A stretch of 64,000 bases of DNA. Source: an uncultured Planctomycetaceae bacterium (GTDB lineage: Bacteria > Planctomycetota > Planctomycetia > Planctomycetales > Planctomycetaceae). Numbering within the stretch: the stretch's first letter is position 1; each line of letters opens with the position of its first letter. The notes beneath the pieces were generated by a model, which did not search any database, was not told the origin of the DNA, and saw nothing but the letters and a program-made list of their open reading frames with translations. The stretch is taken from assembly GCA_903896675.1 (NCBI GenBank), contig CAITYU010000333.1:49481-113480 (forward strand), read 5' to 3'. This document shows positions 37,780 through 47,550 of this stretch, in pieces. Both the position numbers and the translations under genes were made by a program.

Positions 37780-39474
37780 ATGGGTCGTTGCAGCGTCTGC
37801 CTGCTGGTGTTCCTGAGTACGCTGACTCCTCTCACAGCAGAGGATCTCCGGCAGAACGAGCGGCAGCGAATCGAGGTCATTCAGCGAATTGCCCCCAGCG
37901 TTGTCTGCGTCATGGATTCAGCCGGAGCCGGTGGCGGCTCCGGTGTCCTGATCTCCGCAGACGGATTCGCCATCAGCAACTACCATGTCACCTCCGGGTC
38001 AGCCAGTTTCCTCAAGTGCGGACTGAATGACGGAAAGGTCTATGATGCCGTCCTCGTGGGAATCGATCCCACTGGAGATGTCTCGCTGATCCAGTTGCAG
38101 GGACGTACTGACTTTCCCTTTGCCACCCCGGGAAACAGCGATAATGTCAGGGCAGGGGACCAGTGCCTCGCGCTCGGCAATCCCTTCCTCCTCGCATCTG
38201 ACTTTTCTCCAACCGTCACATGGGGCATCGTCAGCGGAACGCGACGTTATCAGTATCCGGCAAATACATTCCTTGAATACACCGACTGTATTCAGATCGA
38301 TGCGTCCATCAATCCAGGGAATTCGGGAGGACCTTTGTTCGATATTCAGGGCCGCTGGATCGGTATCAATGGGCGCGCGTCCTTCGAAAAACGCGGTCGG
38401 GTAAATTCCGGAGCTGCTTATGCCATCTCCGTCAATCAGGTGCTGAACTTTATTGATCATCTGAAATGCGGCCTGATTGTTGATCACGGTCGCACGGACT
38501 TCACTGTCGAGTCAGATGAACAGTTCAACGTAATCGTTCGGCAGGTCAGTGAACTGTCGGAAGCATGGCGACGCGGACTCCGAAGTGGTGCAATCCTCGA
38601 ATCATTCGCCGGTCGACAACTCAGCTCCGCAAACGACTTCCAGAATGTCGTCGGCATCTTCCCGGAAGGCACCCGAATCCCACTCGTCTGGCGAGATCGC
38701 TCGGGCAGACATTCCGCCACCGTGCGACTCGGCCCCCTGCACTCCTTCCGGAAGGCTCCGGAATTGCCGCAGGAGCGGCGTCAGGGGCCCCCGGACGAAC
38801 AGGCTGAAGCCGAGGCTCAGGAACAGCCATCAGCCGAACTGCAGAAACTCTTCATCGCCCGCGATGGCTTCAGCAACTACTACTACAATCAACTGGCCAC
38901 TCAGCAATTGCTGACGCCCCTTCGCATGCGACTTGCGGACATACCGCCCGCAGCAGCATGGAAAATCCAGCTGAATTCGGTCGAGCAGGATCCCGGGCTG
39001 CAGGCAGAACTTGTTGTCACCGCAGACACAATCGGACTCCGACTCAATGACAGGTCCTGGTTGCAGAATACAACTCAACCGAACATGCAGGAAGAACCAG
39101 CCATGTTTCCGGGGTTCCTTATTGCCATCGGTCAACTGCACAGAATGCTGCAGAAGGAAGGACCTGCTTTCGATGAACTCACAGCCGCCGGAAAAACGCT
39201 GCATCTGCCGTCGGGAAGGACACTGAAAGTCCTGAACGCACGGTCCGGAACCCGGTTGGCTCGCTGGTACTTCGACGATCAGGAAGCCCTGCCCGTCGCC
39301 CTCGACCTGGAACCAGAAGCCGCCACAGACGAAATACGCCTGATCTTTGCGGACTGGAAAACATGGCAGGGAGTCATCTTCCCGGAGCGACTGGGAATTG
39401 TTGATCCTGCCACCGAACAAGTCCGCTGGCTGCAGACCTCAGATGCCATCGGGAAACAGGAATCAGGCAAATGA
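37780..39474 (+). CDS. Trypsin-like (S1C/DegP-type) serine protease with PDZ domain
   Basis: The start at 37780 has GAGGAG upstream; 564 residues with a signal peptide. The protease domain (about 25-235) has the triad His in SNYHVTSG, Asp in DPTGDVSLIQL and Ser in INPGNSGGPL. A PDZ domain follows (about 240-325, SEAWRRGLRSGAILESFAG). After an acidic linker, the last 190 residues or so are a domain not recognised. Probably a periplasmic quality-control or processing protease. The gene overlaps the next protease gene by four bases. Confidence 0.9.
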   Translation: MGRCSVCLLVFLSTLTPLTAEDLRQNERQRIEVIQRIAPSVVCVMDSAGAGGGSGVLISADGFAISNYHVTSGSASFLKCGLNDGKVYDAVLVGIDPTGDVSLIQLQGRTDFPFATPGNSDNVRAGDQCLALGNPFLLASDFSPTVTWGIVSGTRRYQYPANTFLEYTDCIQIDASINPGNSGGPLFDIQGRWIGINGRASFEKRGRVNSGAAYAISVNQVLNFIDHLKCGLIVDHGRTDFTVESDEQFNVIVRQVSELSEAWRRGLRSGAILESFAGRQLSSANDFQNVVGIFPEGTRIPLVWRDRSGRHSATVRLGPLHSFRKAPELPQERRQGPPDEQAEAEAQEQPSAELQKLFIARDGFSNYYYNQLATQQLLTPLRMRLADIPPAAAWKIQLNSVEQDPGLQAELVVTADTIGLRLNDRSWLQNTTQPNMQEEPAMFPGFLIAIGQLHRMLQKEGPAFDELTAAGKTLHLPSGRTLKVLNARSGTRLARWYFDDQEALPVALDLEPEAATDEIRLIFADWKTWQGVIFPERLGIVDPATEQVRWLQTSDAIGKQESGK

Positions 39475-40511
39475 AATTTCATCGCAGAACACTGCTGACT
39501 CTTGCCGGGACCTTTTTGCCGCCATTCAGCGCACTCCACGGCCGATCGCTCGACACTGACAGTTTTGCCCCACAACAGGTGGTCGTCAAACTTTTCGGAG
39601 CGGGACTGGGCTCGCTGGACTCCTACGGAACAGGAGTCCTCGTGACGGCAGAAGGTCACGTATTGACTGTGGCAAGCCACCTTGTGTCTGCGGGCTTCCT
39701 CACCGCAGTGACGTCCGACGGGAAAAGATTTGCAGCAGAAACTGTGGCCACCGAACCGTCACTTGACGCAGCGCTGCTCAAGCTGAAAACCGAACCCTCA
39801 GACCAGTTCCCCTGTATCGACCTGAAATCCGCACTGGATCCCGAACCCGGTACCCCGGTTCTGGCATGGAGCAATATGTTTCGAGTCGCCGCCGGCAATG
39901 AACCTGTCTCCATCGTCCACGGTGTCATTGCGGCTTCCGTCCCACTGGAAGCAGTGCAGGGCAAATGGAAGTTTCCGCTCCAGAGCCGTGTCTGGCTGAT
40001 CGATGCCATCACAAACAATTCCGGCGCTGCTGGTGGTCTTCTGACCGATGACAGTGGAAGGCCGGTTGGACTCATTGGCCGCGAGATCCGCCATGCTGTC
40101 AGCGGTACGTGGGTGAATTATGCCGTTCCCCTGACAACCCTCAGGCCTGCTGTCGAGGCCATGCTCGAAGGTCGAAAACTGGCCGCTGCACAGCCACAGC
40201 GAAATACACCGGCACTGTCGGCCAGGGAATTGACCGCCCGATTCGGACTGGCCCTGATGCCCGCAGTGCTGGAGCGAACACCGGCGTGGGTTGATGGAGT
40301 AATCCCAGGCTCCACCGCGGCGGCAGCCGGCATCCGCCGCGGCGATCTGATCGTGCTGATCGGTGACGCCGTCATAACCAGTGAAGCTGATGCACGACGT
40401 CGCCTCGCTGAATATCGCCCTGGTCAGAAGATTGCAATCACGGTTTCACGCGACGAGCAGCTGCAGGAGTTGTCGCTGGTGGTCGCTGCTTCAGCGACGG
40501 ACAACCGCTGA
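39471..40511 (+). CDS. Divergent trypsin-like serine protease with PDZ domain
   Basis: Protein of 346 residues starting inside the stop of the preceding protease gene (ATGA), so translation is coupled. A signal peptide (1-24, with RRTLLTLAG) precedes a shorter S1C domain: YGTGVLVTAEGHVLTVASHLV gives the His and PSLDAALLKL the Asp. The nucleophile loop reads NNSGAAGG where GNSGGP is normal. A PDZ domain ends the protein (about 255-340, VDGVIPGSTAAAAGIRRGDLIV). The altered oxyanion loop may reduce or change activity, and a regulatory role toward the first protease is possible. Confidence 0.87.
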   Translation: MKFHRRTLLTLAGTFLPPFSALHGRSLDTDSFAPQQVVVKLFGAGLGSLDSYGTGVLVTAEGHVLTVASHLVSAGFLTAVTSDGKRFAAETVATEPSLDAALLKLKTEPSDQFPCIDLKSALDPEPGTPVLAWSNMFRVAAGNEPVSIVHGVIAASVPLEAVQGKWKFPLQSRVWLIDAITNNSGAAGGLLTDDSGRPVGLIGREIRHAVSGTWVNYAVPLTTLRPAVEAMLEGRKLAAAQPQRNTPALSARELTARFGLALMPAVLERTPAWVDGVIPGSTAAAAGIRRGDLIVLIGDAVITSEADARRRLAEYRPGQKIAITVSRDEQLQELSLVVAASATDNR

Positions 40512-40638
40512 AGACTCCCCGCACGATCTCAACACCACCCGAAACCCACAACAAGCAACGTCCGATAATGTCCGTTATGTTAAGTTGTTTCTGAAAAAAC
40601 CGGCCGTTTTCGCAACACACTATAAAAATCCGCTCGCA

Positions 40639-41835
40639 TCAAATCCCCCGCAATCGCGAACGCAGATCACGGTCCAACTGCTCCAATGACACTCCAGCTC
40701 GACCCAGCTGACGCACAATTCGCTCGTCCAGTCGAGTATCCACATCAGTGCCAATGTCCGGATCCCGTGACAGTCCAAGAGCATCTGCATGCCAGTCCTC
40801 AAGTACTCGATGTACCACCAGCGATGGCAACCCAGTCAAATGCTCGCGAGCCCCCGAAATGATGTCGGAACGCTGACTGTAAATCGCCGAGATTTCATCC
40901 AGCAGCCTCCCGTCCACAGCACTCAACTGCAACGGCTGCCGGTGTCGCTCTGCACCCTGCCCGACATCCGCACCCGAAACACGACGTAACCACCCCGACA
41001 GCATTGACCCGGCGCCACTGGATGCCTCACCCGACAATTCCTTCAGCAGACGCTGACGCTCCTCCGGCGTGGACTCCAGCAACTGCCGTAACGCCCCCTC
41101 TGACAACTGCTCACGCAACTCCGAAGGAAGACTGCCCAGCAGATCCTCAGCCGACGAGTTCTCCGATGGGGACTCAGATCTTCCAGCCAGTCGCCCCAGA
41201 TCAAAGCCACTGCCACCCTCCCCCAGCCACGACCCAGGTGCCCCTTCCGTTTGCCCCACAAAGGCCCCGGCAGACGCTGGTCGCGCTGACGCCAGCTCGT
41301 CCGCCGCAGGCTGCAGATGCTGCCCAAACCTGTTCAACACCTGCTCCACGGCACCTGTGGAATGATCCGGCACTAACTGCAGCAGTACCTGTGAATGACT
41401 GAGAATCAGTGCGGCACCGTATCCCGACCACGTCTTACTGACAGCATTTCGAATGTCCGCCGACATCGTGATCAGAAAGTACATCCCCGTCATACAGATC
41501 ACAACACCCCGCACCAGCCCCAGCAGCGCTCCCAGATGCCGATCAAATCCACCTAATCGAGCATCCTCCAGCCACTTGCCGATCAAACCGGCCCCCAGAA
41601 ATGTCGCTCCGCACAGCGACACATAGACTGCCAGCATTGACAGCCAGTGCTTCAGCGGAGGCTCAACCGCTATCAATGGCTCGATCAGTGGCGAAAGTGT
41701 GCCCGAGAATTTGAAACACAGCAGCAACGCCGCCGCCCACGCAAGCTGCGACAGCAATCCCCTCGACGCGCCGCGAATCGTGCAGTAAAGCAGCACGCAC
41801 AGCACCACCAGATCAATAACCTGCGACGAATTCAT
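40639..41835 (-). CDS. CvpA-like membrane protein with long soluble C-terminal region
   Basis: The ATG at 41835 is chosen because the membrane domain begins directly there; 398 residues. Residues 1-165 show four hydrophobic segments of CvpA type (VIDLVVLCVLLYCTIRGASRGLLSQ, then GFDRHLGALLGLVRGVVICM). Ordinary CvpA proteins stop near 170. Here a further 230 residues follow, charged and helical, with PSELREQLSEGALRQLLES and later LDERIVRQLGRAGVSLEQL. The extension is unrecognised. CvpA proteins are linked to colicin V production and envelope stress in other bacteria; the role here is unknown. Confidence 0.7.
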   Translation of the reverse strand: MNSSQVIDLVVLCVLLYCTIRGASRGLLSQLAWAAALLLCFKFSGTLSPLIEPLIAVEPPLKHWLSMLAVYVSLCGATFLGAGLIGKWLEDARLGGFDRHLGALLGLVRGVVICMTGMYFLITMSADIRNAVSKTWSGYGAALILSHSQVLLQLVPDHSTGAVEQVLNRFGQHLQPAADELASARPASAGAFVGQTEGAPGSWLGEGGSGFDLGRLAGRSESPSENSSAEDLLGSLPSELREQLSEGALRQLLESTPEERQRLLKELSGEASSGAGSMLSGWLRRVSGADVGQGAERHRQPLQLSAVDGRLLDEISAIYSQRSDIISGAREHLTGLPSLVVHRVLEDWHADALGLSRDPDIGTDVDTRLDERIVRQLGRAGVSLEQLDRDLRSRLRGI

Positions 41836-42010
41836 AGGCGGACATCCATGAGCCGAACTGCAAAATCCACACAATTATAGGCGGGTTGGGAGACCCCGAG
41901 AAAGGGCGAACACTGCAGGTATTCTGACGAAAAGTCCGGATCAGTCGCCACCAGAACTGAAAATCCGGCAGAGAAGGGCACTCCCACCCGGCAAACTGCA
42001 ATTCACAGCA

Positions 42011-42460
42011 TCAGAACTGTCGGCGACTGTCCAGCAGCAGCGTCACCGGGCCGTCATTCAAAAGTCGCACGTCCATATGCGCCTGAAACCTGCCAGTCTC
42101 AACCGCCAGACCCTGCCCACGCAGTTCAGCCACAGCACTCTGATAAAGCGGCAGTGCCACCTCAGGTCGCGCCGCCTCCACAAAACTGGGACGTCGCCCC
42201 TTCCTGCAGTCCCCATAAAGTGTGAACTGACTCACCAGCAGTACCGCACCTGAGACATCTGCAAGGCACAGATTCATCCGGCCTTCCGCATCCTCAAAAA
42301 CACGCAAACCCGCAATCTTCTCCGCGATCCAGATCACATCCTTCTCAGAATCATCCCCCGCAATCCCCAGCAAAACCAGAAAACCCCGGCCAATCTGCCC
42401 GGTTACTTCTCCGGCAACTGTCACCGAGGCCTCAGAAACCCTTTGAACTACTGCTCGCAT
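42011..42460 (-). CDS. dtd: D-aminoacyl-tRNA deacylase
   Basis: The start at 42460 shares its A with the stop of the upstream gene (TGATG); 149 residues, normal for DTD. Diagnostic features are [15 protein letters not shown] at the N terminus, [17 protein letters not shown] with the active-site SQxT block, and the Gly-cisPro motif in [11 protein letters not shown]. The enzyme removes D-amino acids (and glycine from tRNA-Ala) from mischarged tRNAs in the cytoplasm. It is the last gene in the operon with the PQQ propeller protein and thiO-like gene. Confidence 0.96.
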   Translation of the reverse strand: MRAVVQRVSEASVTVAGEVTGQIGRGFLVLLGIAGDDSEKDVIWIAEKIAGLRVFEDAEGRMNLCLADVSGAVLLVSQFTLYGDCRKGRRPSFVEAARPEVALPLYQSAVAELRGQGLAVETGRFQAHMDVRLLNDGPVTLLLDSRRQF

Positions 42461-43587
42461 CACGCACCCTTCAAACTGCCGGCAGAAAATCGCTCCACCT
42501 GCAGATCCTCAAGACTGATCGGGGATCGACCATCCAGCATCAGATCACAGAGAATTCTCGCCGTCCCCGGGGACATCTGCAGCCCGGAACGAAAGTGCCC
42601 TGCCCCCACGTAAAGATTCTCACAGCCACCCACACGCCCCAGCAGCGGCAGCCCATCCGGAGTCCCCGGACGCAGGCCTGCCCACGTCTTCACAAGCGGG
42701 GCCCCTGTCAGCTCCGGAACCAGGTCACAGGCAAACTCCAGCAGGCCGCGAATACCGGCAACCGTATTCTCACGACTGAACCCGACATCCTCCTCAGTCG
42801 ATCCTGCCAGCAGTAACCCGTCCTGCCGCGGTACAAGGTAACGCCGCCCACATTCCACCACTCCCGGCAACCATCCCCCTCCCACCTGCAGCAGAACCAT
42901 CTGCCCTCGGATCGGCTTGATTCGGGACTGCACACCAAACTGCTCAAGCAGACCGCCCGTCCACGCCCCGGATGTCAGACAAACTGCTGTTGGGTACAGT
43001 ACCCGGTCTGAAGTCGTGACAGCCGTGATCCGGCCAGACCGCCACTCCAGCGATGCATCACCAGCGTTCTCCATGATCAGCACTCCTGTCGCCAGACAGG
43101 CAGTCCTCAGCACCTGTAAATGCCACGGGTTTCTCACCTGAGCAAATTCAGGCAGCCAGACCGCAGCAGAATGAGCCGTACTGAGCATCGGAAATCGCCG
43201 CCGCAAAGAGCTCCTGTCCAGCACTTCAGCCTGCACACCCTCTTCCGCCCAACGCCCAGCCTCACGCTCCGCCTCCTTCGCAGATTCCGCCAGCACGCAG
43301 GAACCGCAGACACGATACCCGTTATCCGCGCCCGTCAAACGCTGCAGCAGACCATTCAGCTCCGTCCAGCACTCGTTACTGAATGATCTCAGCCTGACCT
43401 CGGCCGATGCCGCTGCCATTGCCCTGCCCGGTGGCAGCATCCCGGCGCCAGCCCACGATGCCTCACGTCCGATCAACGAACGCTCAACAACCGTCACCTC
43501 GACACCACGCTGCCGGAGCAACAGAGCCGTCGTCAGGCCCACAACGCCACCACCCAGCAGCACTATCCGCGAACCAGCATCCGACAT
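42460..43587 (-). CDS. thiO: FAD-dependent oxidase, ThiO (glycine oxidase) family
   Basis: Started at the ATG at 43587, one base after the stop of the upstream gene; 375 residues. The N-terminal dinucleotide-binding motif is [21 protein letters not shown], followed by [15 protein letters not shown] and the C-terminal [17 protein letters not shown] and [16 protein letters not shown] blocks of the DAO/ThiO family. Glycine oxidase makes the imine used for thiamine thiazole in many bacteria. No other thiamine gene is nearby, so a general D-amino-acid or sarcosine oxidase role is not excluded. Confidence 0.87.
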   Translation of the reverse strand: MSDAGSRIVLLGGGVVGLTTALLLRQRGVEVTVVERSLIGREASWAGAGMLPPGRAMAAASAEVRLRSFSNECWTELNGLLQRLTGADNGYRVCGSCVLAESAKEAEREAGRWAEEGVQAEVLDRSSLRRRFPMLSTAHSAAVWLPEFAQVRNPWHLQVLRTACLATGVLIMENAGDASLEWRSGRITAVTTSDRVLYPTAVCLTSGAWTGGLLEQFGVQSRIKPIRGQMVLLQVGGGWLPGVVECGRRYLVPRQDGLLLAGSTEEDVGFSRENTVAGIRGLLEFACDLVPELTGAPLVKTWAGLRPGTPDGLPLLGRVGGCENLYVGAGHFRSGLQMSPGTARILCDLMLDGRSPISLEDLQVERFSAGSLKGA

Positions 43588-43588
43588 T

Positions 43589-44863
43589 TCAGGGCTGCTT
43601 CTTCTGACCCAGACAATACAACGATTCCGTTCGCCCTGCCCCATCACCCGTCGACGTTCGAACAAACAACTGCCCATCCACAGCAGCCATCGACGCAAAT
43701 CCTGAGTCCCCCAACTGGTTCTGAGCCACCAGTTCGTACTTTTCAGGATTCGCTCGAATCACCCACGTCGTTCCAGACTCATTCGTAGCCAGTATCAGAT
43801 CGCCAACCATCAAAGGCGAACTCGACACGGGGCCCCGCAAACGCTGCTTCCAGCGCTCCTCACCCGTCTTCGCATTCCAGCAGTAAAACACACCCTGATC
43901 ACTGAATGCATACACATATCCGCCCGAGACCAGCATCGACTGCTCGTAACACTTCACCTTGTTCTTCCACACGACACCCGATCCATCTGCTCGAACCGCC
44001 ACCGTCTCTGCGTCCGGATAACCGCCGCTTGCAAATACGAGTCCGTCCTCCCAGATGCAGGTTCCACAGGTGGCCATCGTCAGACACGGAGTACTCCAGA
44101 GCGGAGCACCGGAAGCCGGATCGTACGCTGCAATCATCTTTGTTCCACTCAACAGCAACTGGTCACGCCCACCCAGAGATGCCACGATGGGCGATCCCCA
44201 GTTCAGCATCAGCGGACGCTCACGCACCCAGAGTTGCTCGCCATCCGTCAGGCGGAATGCCCTGATCCAGGCAGATGTGTCGCAGTCCGCAGTGACAATC
44301 AGCGTGTCACGATACACCGTCGGCGAAGCAGCATAGCCGTACTCATAAGCCTGCGGCCGGAAATTCCCGGCATCCACACGCCAGACCACCTTACCCGTCA
44401 TGTCGAGGGCCACCACTTCAATCTTCTCATGATGACAGAACGACAGATAAACCATTCGCCCATCCGACGCAGCACTGGAAGACGCATGCGTGTTTTTGGC
44501 GTGCACCGGTGGAAACCCGCCCTGACTGATCAGAGTCTGCCAGCGCTGACGTCCGTCCGTGCGACTGAAAGCCACCACACTCTGCGTCTCAGCTGACTCA
44601 TCCGCTGTACCCAGCACCACAAGATCACCGACAATCAGCGGAGATGAATGGCCACGACCAGGTACGCTCGCACGCCAGACGACATTCCTCTCAGCACCCC
44701 ACTCCGTCGGAATTTTCTGCCCGGACGAAGCCGTGTTGTTGCGATTCGGTCCACGCCACTGCAGCCAGTCCTCAGACCGCAACAACTCCGGGAACGCTGC
44801 CACAAAGAACAACAGCCAGACTGCTTTCACCGTCGACCCGGCAAACCGCCCTGCTCGCAACAT
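43589..44863 (-). CDS. PQQ-like beta-propeller (outer membrane assembly BamB-like fold) protein
   Basis: The ATG at 44863 has GGGGAG just upstream, although an ATG 12 bases earlier is also possible. About 424 residues with a signal peptide. The mature protein starts SEDWLQWRGPNRNNTA, the hallmark of planctomycete PQQ-like propeller proteins. Repeated blades follow, with GRGHSSPLIVGDLVVLGTAD, GSPIVASLGGRDQLLLSGT and GPVSSSPLMVGDLILATN. The fold resembles BamB and quinoprotein dehydrogenases, but catalytic quinone ligands are not evident. Probably a periplasmic scaffold protein. First gene of a three-gene operon. Confidence 0.88.
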   Translation of the reverse strand: MLRAGRFAGSTVKAVWLLFFVAAFPELLRSEDWLQWRGPNRNNTASSGQKIPTEWGAERNVVWRASVPGRGHSSPLIVGDLVVLGTADESAETQSVVAFSRTDGRQRWQTLISQGGFPPVHAKNTHASSSAASDGRMVYLSFCHHEKIEVVALDMTGKVVWRVDAGNFRPQAYEYGYAASPTVYRDTLIVTADCDTSAWIRAFRLTDGEQLWVRERPLMLNWGSPIVASLGGRDQLLLSGTKMIAAYDPASGAPLWSTPCLTMATCGTCIWEDGLVFASGGYPDAETVAVRADGSGVVWKNKVKCYEQSMLVSGGYVYAFSDQGVFYCWNAKTGEERWKQRLRGPVSSSPLMVGDLILATNESGTTWVIRANPEKYELVAQNQLGDSGFASMAAVDGQLFVRTSTGDGAGRTESLYCLGQKKQP

Positions 44864-45204
44864 GGCACTCCCCATCCACCATCAGAAGTCAGAGGCTGAC
44901 AAAACTCACAGACCACTGTCTGCTGCCCCCAGCCACCAGCGTGCAGTGTCCCCGGATGACGGAACAGGTCAAGCCCGACGGAGGCTGGACGCGGAACCGC
45001 CCGGTTTCGCGAATTCCGGAAAAACACTGCCCTACCCGAATGATGCCACTTCGCAACAGCTCCTCAAGTTCGCCGCTGATTCCACAAAAAAACAGAATTC
45101 CTCTACCCGGACGGCGATGCCGCAAACATCAAAGGACAGACTTCTGCTTTACGTGCCGTCACCGCGCCTCCCAATCAGATCTCACAGTCGCTTGATGGAT
45201 CCGC
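44864..45204. other. Intergenic region between divergent genes
   Basis: About 340 bases between the PQQ-propeller operon and the DUF1570 gene. It should hold both promoters. No convincing gene, hairpin or hexamer pair was found; the open frames that cross it lack any family features. Confidence 0.5.
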
Positions 45205-46428
45205 ATGACACAGCTGCAATTCGACAATCACATCCTGAAAACAGTGGCGATCGTCGCCACTGTCGCACTGACGTTCTGCCTGCCCTCCCCCGTCGCCGCC
45301 ACAGACGGGCCGCGCCTGATTGAACTCCGTATCGGCAACCAAGCCTATACCGGTCGACTGCTCAGCCGCAGCGATAATCAGGTCTGGCTGATGGACCCAT
45401 TCGGGGCCGTCCACCAACTCGCAGTCAATCGTATCTCTTCAATCCAGGTCATCTCTGAAACATTTCGGCTGGCAGAAACAACCGATCACATCAGCAGACT
45501 GCAGCACGAACTGCCCCCGTCATACACTGTCATCACCACGCAGCACTGCATCGTCGCTGCTCCCGCAGAATCCGCACGTCTCTACGGTCAGCAACTGGAA
45601 CAACTGTTCCAGGAAATGCACTCCTGCTTTCAGAAACTTGGATTCAAACCTGAACGACCCGGACTACCCCTTACGGCCATTGTTTTCCCCGACAGAGAAC
45701 TCTTCCGACATTACTGCGATCGAGATCAGATGAAGTGGTCAGAAGATCTCAGCGGTTACTACTCCATCAGATCCAACCGCATCGTTGTACTGGAACGTGA
45801 CGCTGAACACTCCAGCCTGCCACCTGCCGAACAGACAATTCTGACATCTGCTCCGAACGCCAGCCGGCATACGACCCAGACGCAGGCAATCGGTCAGCTC
45901 TCAGAACTCACACGCACCACGCTGAAACATGAAGCCTGCCACCAGATCGGATTCAACTGCGGAGTTCACAGTCGCACGGCCCACGGACCTCAGTGGCTGG
46001 TGGAAGGCCTGGCACTGTACCTCGAATCAGATGCGGCCCGCAAATCCGATGATGAGCATGCTTCCATCGCAGACTGCCTCAACCACGAACGCCTGCAGTG
46101 GTTTCACGAACACTATCTGCCACGTTATCAACCCGGCGACGTCGCCGGCATCATCGCCTCAGACGATCACTTCTCACGACAATCACTCGACGCCTACAGT
46201 CTGGCATGGGCCTTTACCTGCTTCCTCTGCTCAGATGAACAGTCGGAATTGAGAAAGAATTTCGCAGAATATGTCCGGATGACAGCCCGCCAGCCCGGTC
46301 CCGGAGCCGGAAATGCTGAACAGCGACTGAAACTGTTTCGCAGTATCATGGGCGATCCCAACCTCCTCGAAACACAGTTTCTGCGATTCATGCAAACCCC
46401 TGAATTATCCGCATCCACAGCGGACTGA
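45205..46428 (+). CDS. DUF1570 putative metallopeptidase
   Basis: Protein of 407 residues with a signal peptide (1-32). After an N-terminal beta region (LRIGNQAYTGRLLSRSDNQVWL), the core shows DUF1570 features: TAIVFPDRELFRHYC, SGYYSIRSNRIVVLE, a gluzincin-type HEACH in LKHEACHQIGFN and the downstream Glu in WLVEGLALYLES. This is the HExxH ... E pattern of zinc peptidases. It is expected to act in the periplasm. Substrate unknown. The next gene, 120 bases downstream, is the sulfatase-fold remnant. Confidence 0.85.
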   Translation: MTQLQFDNHILKTVAIVATVALTFCLPSPVAATDGPRLIELRIGNQAYTGRLLSRSDNQVWLMDPFGAVHQLAVNRISSIQVISETFRLAETTDHISRLQHELPPSYTVITTQHCIVAAPAESARLYGQQLEQLFQEMHSCFQKLGFKPERPGLPLTAIVFPDRELFRHYCDRDQMKWSEDLSGYYSIRSNRIVVLERDAEHSSLPPAEQTILTSAPNASRHTTQTQAIGQLSELTRTTLKHEACHQIGFNCGVHSRTAHGPQWLVEGLALYLESDAARKSDDEHASIADCLNHERLQWFHEHYLPRYQPGDVAGIIASDDHFSRQSLDAYSLAWAFTCFLCSDEQSELRKNFAEYVRMTARQPGPGAGNAEQRLKLFRSIMGDPNLLETQFLRFMQTPELSASTAD

Positions 46429-46546
46429 AAATCAGTCCTGCGAACGGCAGTCACATACCCCACCCTGTCGCTGCCGCCTTCCTCAGCCTACAATTGCGCA
46501 TTGTCTGTTCCGCTGATTTACCCCGCATCAGGGCTCGCTGACCCCT

Positions 46547-47548
46547 ATGGCCCGCTCCGACCAACGCTCTGCTCCAGTCTGGCTGCTGCTGCTGGACTGC
46601 TGCCCCTTTCCGTCACTGGAATATCAGCGATCAGCGACTGCTGACAGCACTGACTGGCATCCCTTTGATGATCTGGACGCCGAAGCTCTGTTCTTTGAAC
46701 AGTACTACAGCCGGCACCCGACTGCGGATTGCTCTGTAACAGACTACCTTGGTGGTCCCGAAGTCTGCCGCAGATTCCAGGCACGCATGCAGGTCGCTGG
46801 AAAATGCTGTCGACACGCAGAACTCACCGGCACCGGCAGCGGAAACTCAGAACTCCCGGAATCCCGCAGTGGACTCTGCAGCAGTCTGTCGTCCGACACC
46901 GTCGGAGACAGCGCCCACGAACCTGACCTGCTGGTATTCACTGCCACTGGCTGCGAATCTTCCGAAACACTCACAGCCGTGCTGCACAGATTCAGATCCC
47001 TGCAGCACACCTGCAGCGACTCAACTCAAAAACCCACACTGATCATTACGGGCTTCAGAGGACTCAGTCGAAACCTGCCGAAGCAGTTTGCTGCACCCTG
47101 TTCTGAAACGGAAATCCATGTCCCGCTCTGGATTCTGTCATCCAACAGCCGGGCAACACGAGTACAAATGCTCTGCGGCAGCAGCGATCTGCTGCCCACA
47201 ATCTCCGAACTGCTCGCTCTGCCACCGGAGCCGAAGTCCGGCGCTGTCCCGCAACATGACCAGACAACCCCCCTGCAACTGGCTCCACTCAGCCTGCTGT
47301 CGATCTCACAACTGCATCCCGAATCTCTGCAGCGAATGCTGACTATCTCGGGTGATGGCTGGATCGGCCTGCGAACGCAGCAGTACTTCCTTGTGCGGCC
47401 TGCTTCCACCGGGTCGGATGAACAGGAGCTCGAAAGCTGCAGCCTCTATCAGAAACCCGATGACTTCTGGAATGTCAACAACACGATCTCGGCCTGCGAA
47501 GAAATTGCCACGGCCATGCTGGATGCCGCTGCTGCGGGCCCGTCCTGA
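46547..47548 (+). CDS. Degenerate sulfatase/alkaline phosphatase-fold protein
   Basis: Protein of 333 residues, rich in Cys and without a signal peptide. The N terminus (VWLLLLDCCPFP, later DLDAEALFFEQYY) and especially HVPLWILSSNSRA, GSSDLLPTISELLALPPEP and RTQQYFLV with LYQKPDDFWNVNN line up with conserved sulfatase blocks. The catalytic parts are gone: the metal pair DD is D-C, no C/S-x-P-x-R signature exists, and the TSDHG site reads TGFRG. It appears cytoplasmic and non-hydrolytic, perhaps a regulatory or binding protein. The frame is intact, so it is not an obvious pseudogene. It ends two bases from the convergent fur gene. Confidence 0.7.
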   Translation: MARSDQRSAPVWLLLLDCCPFPSLEYQRSATADSTDWHPFDDLDAEALFFEQYYSRHPTADCSVTDYLGGPEVCRRFQARMQVAGKCCRHAELTGTGSGNSELPESRSGLCSSLSSDTVGDSAHEPDLLVFTATGCESSETLTAVLHRFRSLQHTCSDSTQKPTLIITGFRGLSRNLPKQFAAPCSETEIHVPLWILSSNSRATRVQMLCGSSDLLPTISELLALPPEPKSGAVPQHDQTTPLQLAPLSLLSISQLHPESLQRMLTISGDGWIGLRTQQYFLVRPASTGSDEQELESCSLYQKPDDFWNVNNTISACEEIATAMLDAAAAGPS

Positions 47549-47550
47549 CG

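Noticed and set aside
44559..45323. 254-codon plus-strand frame across the PQQ-propeller and DUF1570 intergenic region
   Set aside because: It overlaps the starts of both flanking genes and has no family or export features.
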